A stretch of DNA of 64,000 nt from Agromyces fucosus (GTDB lineage Bacteria > Actinomycetota > Actinomycetes > Actinomycetales > Microbacteriaceae), in assembly GCF_004134865.1 (NCBI RefSeq), contig NZ_SDPO01000002.1, positions 868,001-932,000 of the forward strand, read 5' to 3'. Positions 1 through 8,005 of the stretch are shown here, one piece after another (the stretch's first letter is position 1; the number at the start of each line of letters is the position of its first letter). The notes beneath the pieces were generated by a model. That model ran no database searches and was not told where the DNA came from. It worked only from the letters and a program-made list of their open reading frames with translations. The translations under genes and the position numbers were made by a program.

Positions 1-753
1 GCGAGCGCCGAGCTGCTCCCGCCCTCGGCGCCAGACCTCGCCGTCGTGGCCGTCTCGGCGACCGGCGGCAGCGCCGAGGTGCTGCGGGCGGTCGAGCGCT
101 ATCGCGGCACCGGTCGGCTCGTCGCGGTGACGAACCGGCCCGACTCGGCGCTCGGGCGCATCGCCGACATCATCGTGCCCCTCCTCGCGGGCGTCGAGGC
201 GTCGGGCGTGGCGTGCCGCACGTTCCGCGCGACCTTCCCGGTGCTCGACGCGGTGCTCGAGGGCCTGCTCGGCACGGCGCCGGCCGAGCGGTTCGACGCG
301 GCATCCGTGCGCGCCGCGGCATCCGCGACCCGCTCGCTGTTCGAGACGCAGGCCGAGTGGCTGCCCCCGCTCGCCGATCTGCTCGCCGCACCCATGGGCA
401 CGTGGGCGCTCGCCCCCGCCGAGCGCGCCTCGAGCGCGCAGCAGGCCGCGCTCATGCTGCGCGAGGTGCCGCGGCGCGCCGCCTACGCCTCGGAGACGGG
501 CGACTGGTCGCACGTCGACGTGTACCTCACGAAGACGCAGGACTACCGGGCGCTCGTGTTCGCCGGGTCTGCCTGGGACGCCCAGGCGCTCGACTGGATG
601 GCGCAGCGCGGCTCGCGGTTCGCCGCGGTCGGCCGCGAGCTGCCGGGTGCCGAGCTCACGATCCGCTTCCCCGGCGACGAGCGCGACGAGGTCGCCGCAC
701 TCACTGAGGTGCTCGTCGGCGAACTCGTCGCCGACCGGTGGCTGCGGGCGTGA
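1..753 (+). CDS. SIS-domain protein (GlmS/AgaS-like sugar isomerase), 5' truncated
   Basis: The frame is open from the first base, so only the last 250 residues are visible and the true start lies outside the window. A conserved SIS segment (VAVSATGGSAEVLRAV, then VAVTNRPDSALGRIADIIVPL) matches sugar-isomerase domains, which bind phosphosugars through Ser/Thr-rich loops. A second SIS-like half follows (YLTKTQDYRALVFAGSAWDAQALDW), as in the tandem SIS arrangement of GlmS C-terminal regions and AgaS-type deaminase/isomerases. No glutaminase domain can be seen because the N-terminus is missing. Substrate cannot be told from this part; an amino-sugar phosphate is the family expectation. The next genes are on the opposite strand, so it is the last gene of its unit. 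SIS fold is fairly sure, exact enzyme not. Confidence 0.7.
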   Translation, partial: ASAELLPPSAPDLAVVAVSATGGSAEVLRAVERYRGTGRLVAVTNRPDSALGRIADIIVPLLAGVEASGVACRTFRATFPVLDAVLEGLLGTAPAERFDAASVRAAASATRSLFETQAEWLPPLADLLAAPMGTWALAPAERASSAQQAALMLREVPRRAAYASETGDWSHVDVYLTKTQDYRALVFAGSAWDAQALDWMAQRGSRFAAVGRELPGAELTIRFPGDERDEVAALTEVLVGELVADRWLRA

Positions 754-796
754 ACCGGCCGGCCTGCACCGGCGCCGGTGCGGCGCGGCTCGCCCC

Positions 797-1327
797 TCAG
801 CCGCGCGGCCGCCGCTTCGCACTGCGCGGACGCCGCGCGTAGGCACGCGCGTTCCGGCTCGAGAGCGCGAGCAGCACGAGGATGTCGAGGGCGAGCGTGA
901 CGAGGGTCGTGCGCAGCGTGATCTCGGCGTCCGCCCCGAAGTAGTCGAACGCCGAGCCCGTGATGCTGAGCGTCGCGAAGACCATCACCGTGATGCGTGC
1001 CCAGTTGCTGCCGCGGTAGATCAGCAGCGCGAGCACGAGTTCGACGGCGAGCACGACCGCGCCGACGCCGAGCACCACGGCGAGCACCGCGTTCGAGCCC
1101 GCGTCGGCCTCGACATCGGAGTCGAGCGGCACGCCGAGATCCTCGACGAGCGTCTTCCGCCACAGCAGCCCGAGCGAGACGAGCCAGATGACGCCGGCGA
1201 GCACCCGCAGCACGACGAGCACCGCCCCGAACGTCGTGGCGACCGGGCGGCGCAGCATGGGCGCGACCGGCGCAGGTCTCACGAGCACGGCGGGCGGCTC
1301 GAATGCCGGCCGCTTCTCGACGCTCAT
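797..1327 (-). CDS. Small multi-pass membrane protein, unknown function
   Basis: Encodes 176 residues with four hydrophobic segments, at about 33-55, 80-103, 108-126 and 138-155. A basic C-terminal tail (RNARAYARRPRSAKRRPRG) probably faces the cytoplasm. The ATG overlaps the stop of the upstream membrane gene (ATGA at 1324-1327), so the two are almost certainly cotranscribed and translationally coupled. I do not recognise a named family. The coupling suggests it works with, or is delivered to the membrane alongside, the LssY-C-like protein. No catalytic motif is visible. Confidence 0.75.
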   Translation of the reverse strand: MSVEKRPAFEPPAVLVRPAPVAPMLRRPVATTFGAVLVVLRVLAGVIWLVSLGLLWRKTLVEDLGVPLDSDVEADAGSNAVLAVVLGVGAVVLAVELVLALLIYRGSNWARITVMVFATLSITGSAFDYFGADAEITLRTTLVTLALDILVLLALSSRNARAYARRPRSAKRRPRG

Positions 1328-2223
1328 CGGGCGACCTCCGGCACGACCGGCACCGCGCCGACGTCGACGACCGGGAGGTCGCCGTCGGTCGTGATGGTGT
1401 CGCCGCCGCCGTTCCTCGAGTGGTACCCCGTCGAGAAGTCGGCGAGCAGGTCGACCCGCGCCTCGGGGTTCGCGGCGATCACCGTGTCGACGATGTGGTC
1501 GCGCTCGATGTCGATGTCGGCGTCGATCTTGTGGGTGATCTGCAGCGTGAAGAGCGAGAAGCCGACGGCCCGGTCGAAGGTGCCGGCCGCGAGCCAGTCG
1601 ACGCGGCGGCCGCCGGGCAGCAGCCAGCCGTCGGGCGTGCGCCAGAACCGCACGTGGTGGCGCCTGGCCGGGTTGCCCTCGACCTCCTGCTGGTAGGCGA
1701 AGTCCTGCTGCCTGCCGAAGAGGAAGAGCGGGCTGACCGGTGCTTCGTCGTAGCTCCGACGGGTGACGGTCGAGGCGATGATGCGCCAGCTCGACGCCCC
1801 GGTGACATCGTCGGCGCGCGTCCATCCGGCCGTCCGCATCGCCGCGTGCACGGATGCCTCGTCGCCGTCGAAGGCGAGGTTCACCGGGTCTCCGAGCAGT
1901 CCGTCGCTCGTGCGTGCGCGCCCGATGAAGTAGTCGGGCACGTAGATGGTCGTGAGGATCCGGTGCAGTCGCGGCAGCACGAGATAGGCGAGCACGACCC
2001 AGAAGGCGAGGAAGAACAGGATGCCGAACCAGCCGAACGCGAACGACTCGGTGAGCACGAGCCACGCGAGCCACACGGCCGCGATGCCCGCGTAGACGAA
2101 GAAGAAGCCGTCGAGCACGGCGTTGAACGAGACCCGGCGCGGGCGCTCGACCGCGATCGGCGCACCGCCGACCGGAACCCCGCCGATCGGGCCACCGGAT
2201 GCCTCGGCCCCCACCTCGCCCAT
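1324..2223 (-). CDS. LssY C-terminal-domain-like membrane protein
   Basis: Encodes 299 residues. Two membrane helices (about 36-58 and 62-85) are followed by a soluble domain rich in aromatic and charged residues: YVPDYFIGRARTSDGLLGD, then RIIASTVTRRSYDEAPVSPL and HHVRFWRTPDG. This pattern resembles the LssY_C domain found attached to PAP2-type membrane phosphatases; the phosphatase part is absent here. The biochemical function of the domain is not known to me. The -10 hexamer TAGCAT at 2230-2235 (minus strand) is 6 nt before the ATG, so the transcript is probably leaderless. It is divergent from the cysteine-desulfurase-like gene across 48 bp and coupled to the downstream small membrane gene. 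Confidence 0.6.
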   Translation of the reverse strand: MGEVGAEASGGPIGGVPVGGAPIAVERPRRVSFNAVLDGFFFVYAGIAAVWLAWLVLTESFAFGWFGILFFLAFWVVLAYLVLPRLHRILTTIYVPDYFIGRARTSDGLLGDPVNLAFDGDEASVHAAMRTAGWTRADDVTGASSWRIIASTVTRRSYDEAPVSPLFLFGRQQDFAYQQEVEGNPARRHHVRFWRTPDGWLLPGGRRVDWLAAGTFDRAVGFSLFTLQITHKIDADIDIERDHIVDTVIAANPEARVDLLADFSTGYHSRNGGGDTITTDGDLPVVDVGAVPVVPEVAR

Positions 2224-2229
2224 GTGTGC

Positions 2230-2265
2230 ATGCTATCCGTGCGCGGTGCTCCGGGTGGCTATCCT
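2230..2265. promoter_or_regulatory. Divergent leaderless promoters for 2223(-) and 2272(+)
   Basis: Minus-strand -10 TAGCAT (2230-2235) and plus-strand -10 TATCCT (2260-2265) each end exactly 6 nt before their start codons. No Shine-Dalgarno sequence fits between hexamer and start. The -35 elements are not convincing by eye. Confidence 0.55.
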
Positions 2266-2271
2266 CGCTCC

Positions 2272-3486
2272 ATGGCCTACGACGTCGCACGCATCCGTTC
2301 GGAGTTCCCGTCGCTCGAGAGCGGGTGGGCGCAGTTCGACGGGCCGGGCGGCACGCAGACGCCGCGGTCGGTGGGCGACGCCGTGGCATCCGTGCTCACC
2401 GGCCCGCTCTCGAACCGTGGCACGACCGGTGTCTCCGAGGAACGCGCCGAGGCCGCCGTGCACGGGTTCCGGCTCGCGATGGCCGATCTCGTCGACGGGC
2501 ACCCGCGCGGCATCGTGCAGGGGCGCAGCGCCACGCAGCTCGCCTACGACTTCTCGCGTCACCTCTCGAAGCAGTGGGCCGTCGGCGACGAGGTCGTCGT
2601 GACGCGGCTCGACCACGACTCGAACGTTCGCCCGTGGGTGCAGGCCGCCGAGCGCGTCGGCGCCGTCGTGCGCTGGGCGGACTTCGACCCGGCCACGGGT
2701 GAGCTGCCGGTGGAGGCCGTCGCCGATGTGCTGTCGAGCCGCACGAGGCTCGTCGCCGTCACGGCGGCCTCGAACCTCATCGGCACGATGCCCGACATCC
2801 CCGCGATCGCCGCGGCAGCGCACGCGATCGGGGCACTCGTCTACGTCGACGGCGTGCACTCCGCGGCGCACGAGCTGCCCGACATCGGAGCGCTCGGGGC
2901 CGACTTCTTCACGTGCTCGCCGTACAAGTTCCTCGGACCGCACTTCGGCGTGCTCGCGGCCGCCCCCGAACTGCTCGAGTCGATCGAGCCCGACAAGCTG
3001 GCGCCGTCGACGAACGCCGTGCCCGAGCGGTTCGAGTTCGGCACGCTGCCCTACGAGCTGCTCGCGGGCGGAACCGCGGCGGTCGACGCCCTGGCGGCTC
3101 TCGTGGGCAACGGCGAAGCGGATGCCGCTGGCTCGCGCCGCGCTCGGCTCATCGCCTCGTACGCAGCACTGCACGAGCACGAGGCGGCGCTCCTCGCCAG
3201 GATCGAGGCCGGGCTCGCCGAGCTGCCCGGGGTCACCGTGTGGTCGCGGGCCGCCCGCCGAACTCCCACGCTGCTCATGACGTTCGACGGCCACGAGGCA
3301 GCCGAGGTCACGAAGCGCCTCGCCGAGGGCCGGGTGCTCGCGCCGAGCAGCAACTTCTACGCGCTCGAGGCGTCACGGCGCCTCGGGCTCGGCGATGCCG
3401 GCGGCCTGCGAGTGGGCCTCGCGCCGTACACCGACGCGAGCGAGGTCGAGCGGCTGCTCGACGGCCTCGCCGCCGCGCTCGGCTGA
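2272..3486 (+). CDS. Cysteine desulfurase-like PLP aminotransferase (class V)
   Basis: Encodes 404 residues, the usual length for this group. The fold-type I class V signature is clear: LDHDSNVRPW, YVDGVHSAAHELPDIGALGADFF, and the PLP lysine in CSPYKFLGPH (K219). It belongs to the 'cysteine desulfurase-like' subfamily beginning with a D/F-GPGGTQ motif. In that subfamily the mobile cysteine loop of IscS/SufS is not obvious, so sulfur transfer is not assured and it may be a C-S lyase or another PLP enzyme. The ATG at 2272 is favoured because TATCCT lies 6 nt upstream, implying a leaderless mRNA. No suf or isc partner genes lie nearby. Family secure, substrate unknown. Confidence 0.8.
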   Translation: MAYDVARIRSEFPSLESGWAQFDGPGGTQTPRSVGDAVASVLTGPLSNRGTTGVSEERAEAAVHGFRLAMADLVDGHPRGIVQGRSATQLAYDFSRHLSKQWAVGDEVVVTRLDHDSNVRPWVQAAERVGAVVRWADFDPATGELPVEAVADVLSSRTRLVAVTAASNLIGTMPDIPAIAAAAHAIGALVYVDGVHSAAHELPDIGALGADFFTCSPYKFLGPHFGVLAAAPELLESIEPDKLAPSTNAVPERFEFGTLPYELLAGGTAAVDALAALVGNGEADAAGSRRARLIASYAALHEHEAALLARIEAGLAELPGVTVWSRAARRTPTLLMTFDGHEAAEVTKRLAEGRVLAPSSNFYALEASRRLGLGDAGGLRVGLAPYTDASEVERLLDGLAAALG

Positions 3487-3558
3487 CCCGCACTCGACCG
3501 ACCTGGCGGGAAACGGACCCGACCCGGTGGCCCTGTCATCCGGGTCGTCGGCTCGCCA

Positions 3559-3564
3559 TACGCT
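3559..3564 (+). promoter_or_regulatory. -10 element TACGCT, leaderless start
   Basis: TACGCT ends 6 nt before the ATG at 3571 and there is no ribosome-binding site in between, so transcription should begin at or next to the start codon. Confidence 0.55.
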
Positions 3565-3570
3565 GGATTC

Positions 3571-4344
3571 ATGACTCTCGCCGACACCGCCGCCGAACTC
3601 CGCCGCCTGCACACCGCTCCCGAACTCCTCCAGGTGGTGAACGTCTGGGACGTCGTGAGCGCCACCGCGGTCGCAGCCCTGCCGCAGACCCGGGCGATCG
3701 CCACCGCGAGTCACTCGATCGCCGCGACGTTCGGCTACCCCGACGGCGAGCAGATCCCCGTCGAGCTCATGCTCGACATGTGCGGTCGCATCGCGCGCGC
3801 CGTCGACGTGCCGGTGAGTGCCGACCTCGAAGCGGGCTACGGCGACGCCGGCGACACCGTCCGCCGGGCGATCGGCGAGGGCATCGCGGGTGCGAACCTC
3901 GAAGACCAGCTGAAGCCGCTCGCCGACTCCGTCGCCGCCGTGACCGCTGCGGTGGCCGCCGCCGAGGCCGAGGGCGTCCCCTTCGCCCTGAACGCGCGCA
4001 CCGACGCCTTCCTCCGCGGCCGCGAGCGCCCGCTCGAGGTGAACGTCGCCGATGCCATCGAGCGCGGCCGTGCCTACCTCGACGCCGGCGCCACGAGCGT
4101 GTTCGTGCCCGGCATCTTCGGCGAAGAGGTCGTGGCCGAGCTCGTCGCCGGCATCGGCGAGCTGAAGGTGACGCTCATCGGCCTGCCCGGCGTGCCGGCG
4201 CCCGCGCGCCTGCAGGAGCTCGGCGTCGCCCGCGTCTCGTACGGGCCCACGACGCAGCGCGTCGCCCTCGGCGCCCTGCAGGATCTCGCGACGAGCCTCT
4301 ACGACGGCGGCGTGCTGCCCGAGGGCATCCGGCCGCTCAACTGA
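3571..4344 (+). CDS. Isocitrate lyase / PEP mutase family protein
   Basis: Encodes 257 residues forming the ICL/PEPM-type TIM barrel. Visible landmarks are NVWDVVSA near the N-terminus, ATASHSIAATFGYPDGE, the metal-binding stretch VSADLEAGYGD, and the ANLEDQ strand followed by NARTDAFL. It lacks the KKCGH loop of true isocitrate lyase and is the short single-domain form found in many actinobacteria. Such enzymes usually cleave or isomerise 2-hydroxy/oxo acids (oxaloacetate hydrolase, methylisocitrate lyase-like, carboxyphosphonoenolpyruvate-type). No phosphonate genes are nearby, so PEP mutase activity is unlikely. The start is fixed by TACGCT six bases upstream. A strong GC hairpin follows the stop. 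Family certain, reaction not. Confidence 0.82.
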   Translation: MTLADTAAELRRLHTAPELLQVVNVWDVVSATAVAALPQTRAIATASHSIAATFGYPDGEQIPVELMLDMCGRIARAVDVPVSADLEAGYGDAGDTVRRAIGEGIAGANLEDQLKPLADSVAAVTAAVAAAEAEGVPFALNARTDAFLRGRERPLEVNVADAIERGRAYLDAGATSVFVPGIFGEEVVAELVAGIGELKVTLIGLPGVPAPARLQELGVARVSYGPTTQRVALGALQDLATSLYDGGVLPEGIRPLN

Positions 4345-4357
4345 CGCTGATCCGATG

Positions 4358-4381
4358 CCGGGGCCGCCGCAGCGGCCCCGG
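4358..4381 (+). terminator. GC-rich hairpin after ICL/PEPM gene
   Basis: Perfect 10-bp stem CCGGGGCCGC / GCGGCCCCGG around a 4-nt loop, 14 nt after the stop at 4344. It has no U-tract, as is common for actinobacterial terminators. Confidence 0.7.
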
Positions 4382-4443
4382 TGATCCGCACCCGAATCCG
4401 CGAATCCCCCGCGCGACGGATGCATCCGGCCCCGCTTGCTCGC

Positions 4444-4449
4444 TAGGGT
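4444..4449 (+). promoter_or_regulatory. -10 element TAGGGT for the ABC exporter unit
   Basis: TAGGGT lies about 80 nt before the ABC ATPase start, giving a normal leader with an AGGAG ribosome-binding site before the ATG at 4531. This contrasts with the leaderless neighbours. Confidence 0.4.
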
Positions 4450-4530
4450 GAGCGTGAGGCGGCCTGGCTGCCCGGGTCGTGCGGGGGTGCGACCTGCGCG
4501 ACCGAGCTCGCCCCCACGTGAGGAGAGCGC

Positions 4531-5430
4531 ATGGCGAGCGGCATCCCCATCGAGATCTCGGGGCTCAGCAAGCACTTCGGCCCGGTGACCGCGGTCGACG
4601 ACCTGAGCTTCACGGTGCAACCGGGGAAGGTCACCGGATTCCTCGGTCCGAACGGCGCGGGCAAGACCACGACGCTGCGGGTGCTGCTCGGGCTCGAGCG
4701 CGCGAGCGCCGGCACCGCGACCTTCGACGGCACCCCGTATTCGGCCCTGCCGCGGCCGCTCGAGACGGTGGGCGCCGCGCTCGACGCGAACTTCCACCCG
4801 GGGCGCACGGCGCGCAACCACCTGAAGGTCTACGCGACGGCGACGGGGCTGTCGTCGTCTCGCGTGCCTGCCGTGCTCGAGCAGGTCGGCATGTCCGACT
4901 ACGCCGATCGCCGGGTCGGCGGCTACTCGCTCGGCATGCGCCAGCGACTCGCACTCGCGTACACGCTGCTCGGCGACCCGGGCGTCTTCGTGCTCGACGA
5001 ACCGATCAACGGGCTCGACCCCGAGGGCATCAAGTGGATCCGCGGGTTCCTGCAGAACCTCGCGCGCGAGGGGCGCACCGTGCTCGTCTCCTCGCACCTG
5101 CTCAGCGAGGTGCAGCAGAGCGTCGACGAGGTCGTCATCATCGCGAAGGGGCGGCTCATGAAGAGCGGCACGCTCTCGAGCCTCGAGCTCGACTCGGCGC
5201 CGCGCACGATCGCCGACTCCCCCGATCGACCGGCCCTGGCCGCCGCGCTCGAGGCAGCGGGACTCGAATACACCGAGGGCCGCAGCGGATTCATCGTCGA
5301 CGAGCCCGACCCCGCCAGGGTCGGGCATGCCGCCTTCGTCGGCGGCGTCGAACTCGCGGCCCTGCACCGCTTGCGATCGGGGCTCGAGGAGTCGTTCCTC
5401 TCCCTCGTCGGCGGCGGTGAGGAGTCGTGA
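4531..5430 (+). CDS. ABC transporter ATP-binding protein (exporter type)
   Basis: Encodes 299 residues, with one nucleotide-binding domain in the first 220 and a C-terminal extension, as in the BcrA/CcmA-like drug exporter ATPases. Walker A GPNGAGKTT is near residue 39, the signature YSLGMRQRLA near 131, Walker B VFVLDEPINGLDPEG near 152, and the H-loop LVSSHLLS follows. It should energise the permease encoded immediately downstream, whose GTG start overlaps this stop (GTGA at 5427-5430). The ATG has an AGGAGAG ribosome-binding site. Substrate is unknown; bacitracin- or lantibiotic-type exporters have this layout. The pair is continuous with the winged-helix gene behind it. Confidence 0.88.
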   Translation: MASGIPIEISGLSKHFGPVTAVDDLSFTVQPGKVTGFLGPNGAGKTTTLRVLLGLERASAGTATFDGTPYSALPRPLETVGAALDANFHPGRTARNHLKVYATATGLSSSRVPAVLEQVGMSDYADRRVGGYSLGMRQRLALAYTLLGDPGVFVLDEPINGLDPEGIKWIRGFLQNLAREGRTVLVSSHLLSEVQQSVDEVVIIAKGRLMKSGTLSSLELDSAPRTIADSPDRPALAAALEAAGLEYTEGRSGFIVDEPDPARVGHAAFVGGVELAALHRLRSGLEESFLSLVGGGEES

Positions 5431-6257
5431 ACCTCGTGCGCGCCATCGGCTCCGAGTTCCAGAAGGTCTTCACGACGCGCATGTGGTGGCTCCTCGCGAT
5501 CCTCCTCGCCGCCTACGTCGCCTTCATGTCGGGCGGCCTCGGCGCCTTCCTGGGCTGGGCGAGCGAGAATCCGGATGCCGCGGCATCCGCCGGGGGCTCG
5601 ACGACCGTGCCGCCCGGCACCGAACTCGCGCCGCTGATCTACAGCTTCGCCTCGTCGGTCGGCTACGTCTTCCCGGTGCTGCTCGGCGCCCTCGCGGTGA
5701 CGGGCGAGTTCCGTCACAAGACCCTCACGCCGACCTTCCTCGCCGAGCCGCACCGCACGGTCGTGCTGAGCGCGAAGTTCATCTCGCAGCTCGTGATCGG
5801 TGCGGGCCTCGGCGTCGTCGCCTTCGCCGTCTCCGTCGGCGCGGGCGCAGCGGCTCTCGCCGCCTTCGGCCTCGACACGGGACTCGACTCGAGCGACACG
5901 TGGGCGCTCGTCGGCCGCGGCGTGCTCGCGATGGCGCTCTGGGGTGCGATCGGCGTCGGCCTCGGCGTGCTCGTCGTCAACCAGGTGGCCGCGATCGTCA
6001 TCGTCATCGCGTTCACCCAGTTCCTCGAGCCGATCCTGCGGGTCGTGGCCTCGCTCAGCGACGTCACCGCCTCGATCGGCCGGTTCCTGCCGGGCGCTGC
6101 GAGCGACGCGCTGGTCGGGGCATCCTTCTACAACATCGCCTCGCTCGGCTCGACCGACACCCTCGAGTGGTGGCAGGGCGGGCTCGTGCTGCTCGGCATC
6201 GCGGTCGTGGCGACCGTGATCGGCGGCGCGACGACCTGGCGACGGGACGTGTCGTAG
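5427..6257 (+). CDS. ABC exporter permease
   Basis: Encodes 276 residues with about six hydrophobic segments: MWWLLAILLAAYVAFMSG near 20-37, then helices at about 75-95, 110-135, 165-190, 195-215 and 245-265. GEFRHKTLTPTFLAEPHR, the cytoplasmic loop typical of ABC-2 type permeases, is present. It pairs with the ATPase directly upstream: the GTG start overlaps the ATPase stop by 4 nt, so stoichiometric synthesis by translational coupling is expected. An extracellular loop near residues 45-65 is rich in Gly/Ser/Thr. Cargo cannot be inferred. Confidence 0.82.
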   Translation: MNLVRAIGSEFQKVFTTRMWWLLAILLAAYVAFMSGGLGAFLGWASENPDAAASAGGSTTVPPGTELAPLIYSFASSVGYVFPVLLGALAVTGEFRHKTLTPTFLAEPHRTVVLSAKFISQLVIGAGLGVVAFAVSVGAGAAALAAFGLDTGLDSSDTWALVGRGVLAMALWGAIGVGLGVLVVNQVAAIVIVIAFTQFLEPILRVVASLSDVTASIGRFLPGAASDALVGASFYNIASLGSTDTLEWWQGGLVLLGIAVVATVIGGATTWRRDVS

Positions 6258-6259
6258 GG

Positions 6260-7423
6260 GTGCAGCTCGCCGAGCTCCGCCGCATCCGCCTGCACGTGCA
6301 GGGGTTGCGAGCCGAGCGCGCGACCTCGGCCCCGGCCGTCGTGCGCGACTTCGTCGCCGTGCAGTCGCAGGAGTTCGTGCCCGCGCAGTGGGGACTCGCG
6401 ATGCGGGTTCCGGCCGAGCGCCGTCCCGACCTCGCGGCGGTGACGGCGGCACTCGACCGCGGCGAGATCCTGCGCACCCACGTGCTGCGGCCGACCTGGC
6501 ACTTCGTCGACCCGGCGGATGCCCGGTGGCTCATGGAACTCTCGGCCGAGCGGGTGCACCGTGCGAACGCGACCTACTACCGGCGCACGGGCGTCGACGG
6601 GGAGGCCGGCACGAGCGCGCTCGACACCGTCGCCGCCTCGCTCGCGGGCGGTCACCGCACGCGAGCCGAGCTCGCCGCCGCGCTCGACGCCGCCGGGCAG
6701 CCATCGACCGGGCTCGGCTTCACCTACGTGCTCATGCTCGCCGAACTCGAGCGGGTCGCGATCAGCGGCGCGAACGCCGGCCGGCAGCGCACCTATGCGG
6801 CCTTCGACGAGCGGGTGCCGGCGTCGGCCCCGAAGTCGCGTGACGAGGCGCTCGTCGAGCTCGCGGCACGATTCATCCGCTCGCGGGGGCCGGTGACCGA
6901 TCGCGACTTCGCGGCGTGGTCGGGCTTCACGCTCGGCGACACGCGCCGGGCGTTCGCGGCGGTCGTCGACGGGGGCGGCGGAGACAGCAGTGGCGGCGCC
7001 GGCAGCGGCGGCGCCCACGTCGGCGCCGTCGAGACGATCGAGGTCGACGGGGCGATGCACTGGCACGACGTCGAGCAGACGGTGGCGGCGATGGATGCCC
7101 CGCCTCCACCAGCAGGCGCGGTCGACCTGCTCCAGGCCTACGACGAGTACATCATGGGCTACGCCGCACCCCGGGCCTTCCTGCAGCCACCCGGCCGCAG
7201 CACTCCCGTGCACCCCGAGTTCCCGATGCACGCGCTCATGATCGACGGCGTGATGGCCGGCCGCTGGGCGCCCGTGACCTCCGGGAGGAACGCGGTCGTC
7301 AGGCTCGTGCCGTGGCGCACGTTCTCGGCACGCGAGGAGCGCGGGCTCGCGGCATCCGTCGCCGAGGTCGAGCGGTTCCTCGGCGCGCCGGTCACGATCG
7401 AGCGCGAACGCCCGGCCGGCTGA
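6260..7423 (+). CDS. Winged-helix DNA-binding domain protein (AlkZ/HTH_42-like)
   Basis: Encodes 387 residues. It has the features of the winged-helix family that includes Streptomyces AlkZ, a DNA glycosylase that unhooks interstrand crosslinks: AVQSQEFVPAQWGLAMR, LRTHVLRPTWHFVDPADARWL with the H/W-containing QxQ-like region, and DEYIMGY late in the protein. AlkZ enzymes carry a catalytic QxQ; here VQSQE (residues about 33-37) fits that pattern. I take the GTG at 6260, just 3 nt after the permease stop, which makes it the third gene of the ABC unit. A Gly/Ser-rich insertion (about 237-252) is low complexity. Link to an exporter suggests, but does not prove, self-resistance to a DNA-damaging compound. 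Confidence 0.72.
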   Translation: MQLAELRRIRLHVQGLRAERATSAPAVVRDFVAVQSQEFVPAQWGLAMRVPAERRPDLAAVTAALDRGEILRTHVLRPTWHFVDPADARWLMELSAERVHRANATYYRRTGVDGEAGTSALDTVAASLAGGHRTRAELAAALDAAGQPSTGLGFTYVLMLAELERVAISGANAGRQRTYAAFDERVPASAPKSRDEALVELAARFIRSRGPVTDRDFAAWSGFTLGDTRRAFAAVVDGGGGDSSGGAGSGGAHVGAVETIEVDGAMHWHDVEQTVAAMDAPPPPAGAVDLLQAYDEYIMGYAAPRAFLQPPGRSTPVHPEFPMHALMIDGVMAGRWAPVTSGRNAVVRLVPWRTFSAREERGLAASVAEVERFLGAPVTIERERPAG

Positions 7424-7438
7424 TGCCGTAGCGCAGGC

Positions 7439-7828
7439 TCACGACTCGGCGGCCCGCCGGTACCACTCGACCTCCGCCATGTTCGCGTCGGCCCAGACCT
7501 TCATGTGATGCACGATCGGCATCAGGCTCTCGCCGAGGGCGGTGAGCGAGTACTCGACGTGCGCCGGGTAGACCTGCTTCACCTCCCGGGCGACGAGGCC
7601 GTCGCGTTCGAGCAGACGCAACGTCTCGGTGAGCATCTTCTGGCTGGCGCCCGCGACCCGGGCGCGCAACTGCGAGTGCCGCTGGGGTCCCTCCTCGAGC
7701 GGCAGGAGCACGAGCGTCGCCCATTTCGCGCCGAGGATGTCGAGCACCTGGCGTGACGGGCATTCGGCGAGGTACGACGCATAGGCGTCCTTCGCGGCGG
7801 CGCGCTGCTGGTCGGCGGTCAGGGTCAC
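7439..7828 (-). CDS. HxlR-family transcriptional regulator
   Basis: Encodes 129 residues with the HxlR winged helix: CPSRQVLDILGAKWATLVLLPL, a recognition region GASQKMLTETLRLLERDGLV, and the wing YPAHVEYSLTALGESL. The N-terminal Cys (CPSR) is the residue used as a redox sensor in several HxlR/HypR proteins, which fits control of the flavin reductase next door. The GTG start at 7828 has GGAG six bases upstream. It is divergent from the azoreductase-like gene across 177 bp that hold nested inverted repeats, so autoregulation and control of the neighbour are likely. Confidence 0.85.
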   Translation of the reverse strand: MTLTADQQRAAAKDAYASYLAECPSRQVLDILGAKWATLVLLPLEEGPQRHSQLRARVAGASQKMLTETLRLLERDGLVAREVKQVYPAHVEYSLTALGESLMPIVHHMKVWADANMAEVEWYRRAAES

Positions 7829-7877
7829 TGGGTCTCCAAGCTCTCGGTCGACGAAGGTCGGTCGACACGGACGGATG

Positions 7878-7940
7878 GGCACCGCCGGCATCCCACGGCA
7901 CTCTGAAGTGCCTGCTGGTGCCGGTATCACGGCGATGTGA
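7878..7940. promoter_or_regulatory. Nested inverted repeats, candidate HxlR operator
   Basis: Between the divergent genes lie GGCACT-CTGA-AGTGCC (7897-7912), an outer pair GGCACC (7878-7883) / GGTGCC (7917-7922), and TCAC-N6-GTGA (7927-7940). Dyads of this kind are expected for a dimeric winged-helix regulator. Confidence 0.45.
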
Positions 7941-8005
7941 CGATCGAAACCGCCACAGGGGCCCATCCATTCCCGGATCCCCCGTCGATCACCGAAGGAC
8001 ACCAG

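Noticed and set aside
3571-4344. PEP mutase-like gene as start of a phosphonate cluster
   Set aside because: No phosphonopyruvate decarboxylase or other phosphonate genes lie nearby.
1303-5367. Long antisense frames such as an open frame over 1303-2271 (+) or 3373-5367 (-)
   Set aside because: They are Arg-, Asp- or Gly-rich mirror frames of strong genes in high-GC DNA, without motifs or start signals.
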